From: Callaeas wilsoni
Taxonomy: Eukaryota; Chordata; Aves; Passeriformes; Callaeidae
Assembly (NCBI GenBank): GCA_013398955.1
Contig: VWPU01014883.1
Location: 1-64,000, forward strand
Direction: 5' to 3'
Length of the DNA stretch: 64,000 nucleotides
Under the pieces are notes generated by a model. It was not told the DNA's origin, searched no databases, and saw only the letters and a program-made list of their open reading frames with translations. The position numbers and the translations under genes were made by a program. Below, piece after piece: positions 34,701 to 64,000 of the stretch (position 1 is the stretch's first letter; each line of letters begins with the position of its first letter).

Positions 34701-35071
34701 CCGCCGCCTCTCCGCCCGACCCAACCGAGCCGGGGGAAGCGGCTGAGGGCTCCCTCTGGCCCCGCCGCCGCTCACCTGGTGCAGTCGGCCACGCAGAGGC
34801 TGCAGGTGCCGTCCTTGAGGTAGCAGGCGGCGCGGTTGGCCAGCAGCACGCTGCGCTCCTCGGCGGCGGCATCCCCTGCGCGGGACACAAGCGGGACAGC
34901 CGCGATTCAGCCAGGATTCAGAGGGGTCCCCTCGCCCGCCCCGGGTCGTGCCCTACCTGCGGCTTCCAGCTGCGCCAGCGCCCGGGAGTAGAGCTCGGCG
35001 GCCGGGCCGTACTGCCCGCGGCGGAACTCCTCGTTGCCGGCCCGGCGCAGCGCACCGGGGGACGCGGCCAT
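31654..35071 (-). CDS. TOMM34: Mitochondrial import co-chaperone TOMM34, complete coding sequence, 7 exons
   Basis: Minus-strand exons in order: 35071-34957, 34875-34776, 34644-34492, 33850-33690, 33422-33278, 32653-32527, 31752-31654; all GT-AG, joining to 299 residues (human 309). TOMM34 is a cytosolic protein that couples Hsp70 and Hsp90 to mitochondrial precursor delivery through two TPR domains. TPR1 spans about residues 9-120 (AGNEEFRRGQYGPAAELYSR; NRAACYLKDG; KPLLRRAAAYEALERYSLAY). A Pro-rich linker (about 135-180) follows, then TPR2 to the end (KEEGNELVKKGNHKKAVEKY; NRALCYLTLKQYKEAAQDCT; ALYRRAQALKELKDY). Carboxylate-clamp residues appear retained in both. It shares a divergent promoter with STK4. 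Confidence 0.95.
32008..32310 (+). mobile_element. CR1 LINE 3'-end fragment in TOMM34 intron 6
   Basis: About 300 bases on the plus strand resembling the CR1 3' terminus: text encoding a VLxxEWPEVVSG/FxPxDGW-like tail, the common avian stretch GGAACAGGCTCCCCAGGAAA, the CCTTTCCAACTCAGCATATT block, and the terminal tandem ATTCTGTGATTCTGTG at 32295-32310. 5'-truncated as usual for CR1; lies antisense to TOMM34. Confidence 0.85.
32527..32653 (-). CDS. TOMM34: TOMM34 coding exon 6 (residues 225-267)
   Basis: Minus-strand acceptor TGTTGCAG, preceded by a (GT)n tract. Encodes ALCYLTLKQYKEAAQDCTEA and KNVKALYRRAQALKELK. Donor GTAAGT; phase 0. Confidence 0.95.
33278..33422 (-). CDS. TOMM34: TOMM34 coding exon 5 (residues 177-224)
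   Basis: Acceptor CTTTCCAG. Encodes ERARMLKEEGNELVKKGNHK and YSESLKLNQECATYTN, the first TPR of domain 2. Donor GTACTG. Confidence 0.95.
33690..33850 (-). CDS. TOMM34: TOMM34 coding exon 4 (residues 123-176), linker
   Basis: Acceptor TCTTCCAG. Encodes RMTKALLEKDGVNWRQKLPP, conserved, then a variable Pro/Ala linker ending QGER. Donor GTGGGA; phase 1. Confidence 0.92.
34492..34644 (-). CDS. TOMM34: TOMM34 coding exon 3 (residues 72-122)
   Basis: Acceptor CGCCGCAG. Encodes ALELVPFGIKPLLRRAAAYE and YVDYKTALQVD, the third TPR of domain 1. Donor GTAACG; phase 2. Confidence 0.95.
34776..34875 (-). CDS. TOMM34: TOMM34 coding exon 2 (residues 39-71)
   Basis: Acceptor CCGCGCAG. Encodes ERSVLLANRAACYLKDGTCS, the second TPR. 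Donor GTGAGC; phase 2. Confidence 0.94.
34957..35071 (-). CDS. TOMM34: TOMM34 coding exon 1 (residues 1-38)
   Basis: ATG at 35071-35069 in GCGATGGCC context. MAASPGALRRAGNEEFRRGQ begins directly in the first TPR; the N-terminus is slightly shorter than in mammals. Donor GTAGGG. Confidence 0.92.
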
Positions 35072-35179
35072 CGCGCCGCTGCCGCCGCGCCCGGGAAGCC
35101 GCGCCCCTGCCGCCGGAGCCGGGGCGGGCGCTCTCCGCTGGCATCCGGCGGCGGGCGGAAGCGGCGGAGGAGCGGTGCC

Positions 35180-35191
35180 ATGGAGCAGTGA
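35180..35191 (+). other. STK4: Three-codon upstream ORF in the STK4 leader
   Basis: ATG-GAG-CAG-TGA in a strong context (GTGCCATGG), ending 30 bases before the STK4 ATG at 35222. It would be translated only if the transcript starts left of 35180. Confidence 0.45.
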
Positions 35192-35221
35192 GGGACAGAC
35201 CCGGCTCGCCGACAGAGCGCC

Positions 35222-58473
<23,252 letters not shown>

Positions 58474-61400
58474 GTAAGTCTATACTTTGAAATTCAATCA
58501 GTGTGACAATCTTTAAGAATTTTAGTCAGCTGCCATGAGATTATTTCTTATTTTGACAGACTAATGGAAACTTGAGGAGGTTCTAATTGCTAATGCATTT
58601 GGATGGGGCATTTTGAAAAACTCGTTTTCTTTACGTATTTCTCAGTAATCACAGCCAGTCATTATCTGTAAACGTTCCTTGTTTAAAAGCAAACAAAGGA
58701 ACAAAAAAGCCTGAGGACATGAAGGTGTAAGCTGTCTTGCTTTAGTTCCCCATTATGCATTTAAAATTTAAACAAAAAAAATTCCAGATGGCAGTTGGAA
58801 AATGCAGATCCTCAATGTGTAGTGTTTGACAAAGAACAGTGTTAGAACCATTGAATTCCCTTGTTTTTCTCGAGCTTTGGCACTGGGTTTTGTTTCATTA
58901 TATAAACATCAAGCCTGTCTTCGTTTCTCTTTTCAATTCCTTGTTTTCATTCTTCCTTACTAAGACTGACATGCTCAGAATTTTCAGGAACTTTTCAGGA
59001 GTTCAAAGAAAGAGCTATTCATAAATTTGATGTAATTTTTTGGGTGTGAGGATGTAAGATGTCGCGCTTGATTTCAAAGAGCCAGAAGATGCTGAACGTT
59101 GTTGCCTCCTCATTTCTCTGCAGTGGTGTTGCACTGCAAGCACTTGTTGCCCTTTCACTGCCTGCTCGTGCTGCCCGTGGTGCAGGTGGCCACTCTGGCA
59201 GTAGCTGCTGATATTCACTAAGTGGGCACAGCAAAATCCATCCCTCTGCTGTTCACAGCTCCAGGAGATGCCTCCCCTCAAGGCTGGAATAACAGCTGGA
59301 GCTTTTCATTCTCTTTCTGTAGATTGTATAGATTAACTGCTGTTATTTTGCTGTCTTTGCTCCTGTTTTTCTTGTGTTCTTATTCAGGCTGCAAAGAGTG
59401 GCTGAGGGCACCTCCTGCATTCCCTCCCTCGTAGCCCTTTGCACTGCGTTATCGTTGGTCTCAAGGCATGAAGTCACTGCATAAACGTGTTTTGTGCAAC
59501 AATAACCCACAGGCCACCTGTGTCTGGCAGGGCCTGGGCCCAACACACAATTCCAGTCGAGTCAGATATTTCATTTATCTCCTTCACCTCGTGCTGTACC
59601 TTAATTGAATGATAAACAATTATTTCTCAATGAGCGGCGTTTCCCAGGAGAGACGGGCTGCTTCCGAGTATCTTCGGAGTCTTTTGTAGTCTGCAGAGGA
59701 TGGCCCAGGGGGAAATTTGCTGTAATTATTTTACTTTCTAATTTGGTTGATAACAAGTTGAGCAGTGTGTTTCCTCGGAGTGGGATGCACTCCCCTGGGC
59801 ACAGTGGGAGCTGTAGGTGCAAGGGTACACCCAGCCAGCACAGGCAGCACAAGCAAAGGTCGCTGCTTCTCCAGCAAACAGGACCCACAAATATTTTTAG
59901 AACATGAAAAGCAACTCTTGTGACACACGTGACCCTGTTTACTGATTTCCATTAGTACTGCAGTATTGCCATGTGCACAGATTCCCAGTGTGCTGGAAGC
60001 AATAAAAGCGAGCAATAAATCAGCCTTTGGGTCACCTTTGTGAAGTAATTTGTAGAAATTTCACTTCCCAGCTCTGTGTGTTTCTCTAGTTCAGTTGTGT
60101 ATGAATGTATCAGCCTGCCTTGCATGCAAATTTTGGAACAGAGCTACTTTTTTTTTCCTATAGGATGAGAAAATTGCTTTGAAAGCAGCCTTAACAAACA
60201 ACGTGGGTGTTTGTATAGCCCTTATCTGAGGGTTAGTAGCAAGCTCACATTTTATAATGTCTTCAAAGACTTAAAATCATGTGTTTTTCCCATTTGGCTA
60301 GAAATTGATTGATTTGATGGCTATCTATGGGTAAAAGTCATGTTTGTTAATGATTTATTAATTGAAAGCATCAGTGTAATAAGCACTGTGGAATAAGAAA
60401 AAAAAAGGCATTCATCAGTTGTATCCAGTACATGTGTCCTAGACCTGCCTGCAGCTATAACTTCTGCATTGCCAAAGTAGGCAGGTTTGAGCAGCCTTTT
60501 TCTACAGAGTTTGCAGCATTCCAAGTAGAGATGAGATGAGTGAGATGCCAGGTAAATATTAGTTCCTCTGGGCCTTAAGAAATGATTGAAATATTATTGC
60601 TTTCTGCTACTGCAGACTAGATAAATTTGCCTTCTCTTCTTTTCTGTGTTCCTCTCCTTCCTGTGTGACTAACACTTGGAGTCTCCTGTCTTCAAAAAAA
60701 AAAAAAAAACAAAAAACAAAAGGCAATATTAAATTACAATAGATTTTTGCTCTTTTTTTGCCTATGGCAAAACCATTTGACCTTTTCTTGACTAACATTG
60801 TTCTTCTGAAGCAGGCAAATAAGACACTATTTATATCACAATGGCAATGTCACATTAGATGAGGGTTAGATTGAGTCAACCCCACCCACTGCAGAGCTGA
60901 AAACCCAGAGATCCTGTTCTGAAAGGTGATGAACTCCCTTCCTCCTAAATGTGATGCTCTGGCTGTGTTCTGGTTGTGGTCAGAGATGGCATTAATCCAG
61001 AGTATTTCCAGAAAAGTATTTCCAGCCTTGGAATTCTGAGGTAGAAGTTGTTATTAAATGGTTTGCCAATGCCTGATGCTGTTAATGTTTATCCCCTCTC
61101 TCTTTTGAACAAGGATCTTTTAAGCCCTGATTGACTGTGAACAATGTTTTCAACAACACTATGATTTATTTAACGTGGAGAGAAAAATACTAATTATGGG
61201 CAAAAATTGTTGCTTTTAAGAAGACTATAACAAACTCTAACAGGAGATTGCTGCAGGGGTAGGCTGATAACAGGCAGGCTGCATTGTATGGATAATTCCT
61301 AATTGCCATAATCAGATCTCAAAATTTTTGTAGTTGCATTTAATTTTGCCAGTGAACATTAGTCACATGCTGTTGCACAGACTTAATAATGTTAGAAGAT

Positions 61401-64000
61401 TTGTTTAGACAACATCCTACATTTTTTCACTTTGATCTTTCAGTAGTACTGTAACATATAGGAAAATTAGTTGTGTAGTGTTTCCTGGCCTTAGACACAA
61501 CAAATCCTTTACTTATTCCGATTTTAAAAGCCTTTTAACTGCTCTGAGCAGGTCAATATTCTAATATCACTTGTGGCTAAAGTACTTGTTTTTATTCTGG
61601 CCCTGCTTGAAAGGCCCTCAGTGTTGCCAAACCTATTGTAGCACTTATTTGTGGATCAGCCAGTCATGAATGTTTTGTATTACATCGGTAATCCTTTTAT
61701 TGAAAGCCTGTTTTGTTAGCAAATTAGCAGGTGCCAGCCACTCCTGGCTTATGGGAGCTGTGACAACACTGAAACCGTTTCAATTTTATTTCGTGAGTGT
61801 GGTTCCACAGGCAAAACTCAGTGGCAGTTGAGCCCCAGTCAGTCTCAGATTTTGCCACCATGATGTGACTGCGGGGTTTTTTTAATACCTGTAGTGTTGA
61901 GCTTAGGTTTTGCTGTAATTCTAAGTCATAATTTTTTCATTTATCTGGGAATTTTTGCTATCCTGGGGGCTTGTTTTGGATGTGAAGTCAAGTAGGGCAT
62001 GAACTTCTAGCAGAGATTAGGGCAAGAGTACTGCAGGACATCGAGTCTTCATGGAATTGGAGCTGTTTGCTCGGAGGCTTTTTTCCATTCCTGTGTATCT
62101 GCCAAGCATTCCTTGCCTGTGTAAGGCTGCCTGTCGAGAGCTGAGTTGGTGCAGACACCTTTCTGGTGTGTGTAGCTGCTCTCTGTGCTGCAGGGAGGGA
62201 GCTGGGCTGCTGAAGGCAGACAGGGCCATTCTCCTGCAGGACCTCATCGTTTTCTGCACTGGCAATCTCCATCCTGCTGCCTCAGCACTGGGAAGGAAAA
62301 TAACCACCAGAATCAAGGCTTATGTCTCTTTCCTAAGAAGTATGCTGCTTCTTTTGGGAAAACCTTCATTTGCTTGCATCTGCAAGGTCTTGGTGAGTCA
62401 GACGTTTCCCATTCCTGCAATTATCAACAGCCCTAATACGGGCCCGTCCTTCTCTCTCCTTGGCTTAACGAAGAGGATCTGCATTCACAGGCTCTGTCAT
62501 TGAAGCAGAAACACTTTGGAGCAGAGCTCCTCTCCTTAGAAAAATAAAACTAACATATACCCATGAGAACGTCAGGCTTTGCAGAAGTGGAAGGAGTAGA
62601 CATGGGCAGTTTCTCAGATTTCTCTGGAAGGTGGCTGTTGCCTTTGGTCACAGTGCCACCACCCTGCAGTCTGCTGGGGGTGAACCTGGCTTTCAGCTCT
62701 GTGTGCCCATGCTGTGAGTGCCATTCCCTGCATTAGCTCATCTTTTTAGCTCCCTCTGAGCAGTGTCTCGCTGGCTGCTGATGGGAATTTCTTTGGACAG
62801 GAAAGATTGCTGTGATTTCCCTGGATTCCAAAACAGACTTCGTCACTTCTCAGTGCACAGTGTCATCTGTTTCTCTGCTGCTGGGAAAGGCTGTCCTGCA
62901 AGTAATAGAGCTGCAGCTTATGAAATTTTTCCAGGGCAAAATAAAGAAGGATGAGCAGGAGGTGTTAATTGCCTCTAATTGGGAGGAAGAATGCAAGAGC
63001 TCATCAGCTGCCACTTCTTTCAGGGCTGCACAGGCAGAGCCTCCGAGTACAAGCAAGAGTTCTGGTCTCCACAATCTGCCTGTCAGGGATGGGCAGAGAA
63101 GGAGCTTCACTGCGTTGCAGGAGTTGTGGGATCACACCCAGCTCTTCCCCACCTATAGATCTCTTTCCAGTTGTTTGACCTGTTGCTTCCAAAGTGCTCA
63201 GGCCACAATTTGCTGTCCATATGTGACTTCTCTGTGGAATGTGCTCCTTAAAACAGACCAGTGTTGAAACAAGACATCTTCATTTCAAAAGTGTCTGCAC
63301 ACCACTTACTGTGGCCTCTGGTTCCGTTTGCTTACCCTGAGTCCTGCCCAGGCCTCCTTGGAGCTGGAAGCTGCAGCAGTTGGGTGCTGGCTCACCAAGC
63401 CCGTGGGACAAAGGAGTGGACAACAGAAATGTATTTCACACTTGGAATTGCAGTTTGTTCAGATAAGGGACAAAGCAATGGTCTGGCAAGTGGTTGAAGC
63501 AAAACATCAAGAAAAACACTTAAATTTTAATTAAGTCCAGTTTCTAAAAGTATATTTTCATCTTTTGGAGATCTTAAATTGCCTGCGTTGCAAGAGTTGG
63601 TATCACAACCTTCAAATAGCTGAATAACTGTATGTCCATTTATAATTATTTGGTAGGAAACTGTGATATTTTCTCTGTGTGTCTGTAAGCAGCTTCTAGC
63701 CAGGGCTTTTAACAGCTACTGCTTAGATTTTTCTTTTTTACAAGTGTAATGTAGATAAAAGCAAACCTTCCTCTTCCCTGAGTGAAGGTATAATTCTTTT
63801 TCGTGAAGTAGTAAGGAAAAATAAAATTTTCTGTTTACTGGAGACAGTGTTTTATTATGCTGATCTCGCCTAGGATATTCTGTTATTATTCACATCCTCA
63901 TTTCTGTGCTTTTACTCAGTAGTTCAACACATTACATTGGAAACAGATTTTTAAAATAAATAAATAAATAAGTAAACCCATTTCTGGTATCTTTACCAGC
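58474..64000 (+). other. STK4: STK4 intron 10, continuing beyond the window
   Basis: I find no frame encoding the SARAH motif expected after exon 10. Simple tracts: A16 and A-rich at 60694-60721, and (AAAT)n at 63954-63972. Frames of ~150 codons at 62051 and 62812 resemble no family. Confidence 0.75.

Noticed and set aside
62051..63267. Frames of 150 and 151 codons in STK4 intron 10
   Set aside because: No family resemblance, no splice or promoter logic, and overlapping frames open on the opposite strand; expected by chance in this composition.
58474..64000. Search for the STK4 SARAH-domain exon
   Set aside because: No frame begins with the expected L-K-S-W-T-V type sequence; the exon must lie beyond the right edge.

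Overview
The window is vertebrate nuclear DNA, almost certainly from a bird. It carries four split protein genes with GT-AG introns in the order YWHAB (+), PABPC1L (+), TOMM34 (-), STK4 (+). This is the gene order of human 20q13.12, and in chicken these genes are expected on chromosome 20. The avian call rests on short introns, CR1 LINE fragments (one ends in the ATTCTGTG octamer tandem typical of CR1), and coding sequences that match the bird forms as I know them (a 244-residue 14-3-3 beta, and an STK4 N-terminus lacking one of the two mammalian prolines). The species cannot be read from the sequence.

Layout: 1-13550 is YWHAB, with a CpG-rich left edge, a 6.7-kb first intron, five coding exons (7175-11697) and a 1.85-kb 3'UTR. 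13551-16690 lies between YWHAB and PABPC1L. It holds a CpG island (15290-15830) and a compact minus-strand unit of unknown identity (about 15060 down to 14556) with a TATA box, open frames and an AATAAA. 16695-27455 is PABPC1L with 14 coding exons (635 aa) and a probable 3'UTR exon. 27456-30695 is intergenic between convergent 3' ends and contains a nearly perfect 143-bp direct repeat flanking 338 bp of unrelated sequence. 30697-35071 is TOMM34 on the minus strand (7 coding exons, 299 aa). Its start codon lies only 150 bp from the STK4 start, inside one CpG island. 35222-64000 is STK4 exons 1-10 of an expected 11. The SARAH-domain exon is not found and should lie to the right of the window. 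The 12.2-kb STK4 intron 9 holds a CR1 relic with its reverse-transcriptase core deleted, an internal GC-rich patch, and a TATA-plus-donor configuration that looks like a first exon.

The four genes have unrelated jobs: phosphoserine/threonine adaptor, oocyte/embryo-type poly(A)-binding protein, Hsp70/Hsp90 TPR co-chaperone for mitochondrial precursors, and Hippo-pathway kinase. The clearest shared control is the TOMM34/STK4 divergent promoter. The features most worth following up are an in-frame 54-nt cassette exon in STK4 intron 8, an in-frame GC-AG intron in PABPC1L, the minus-strand unit upstream of PABPC1L, and the very young 143-bp duplication.
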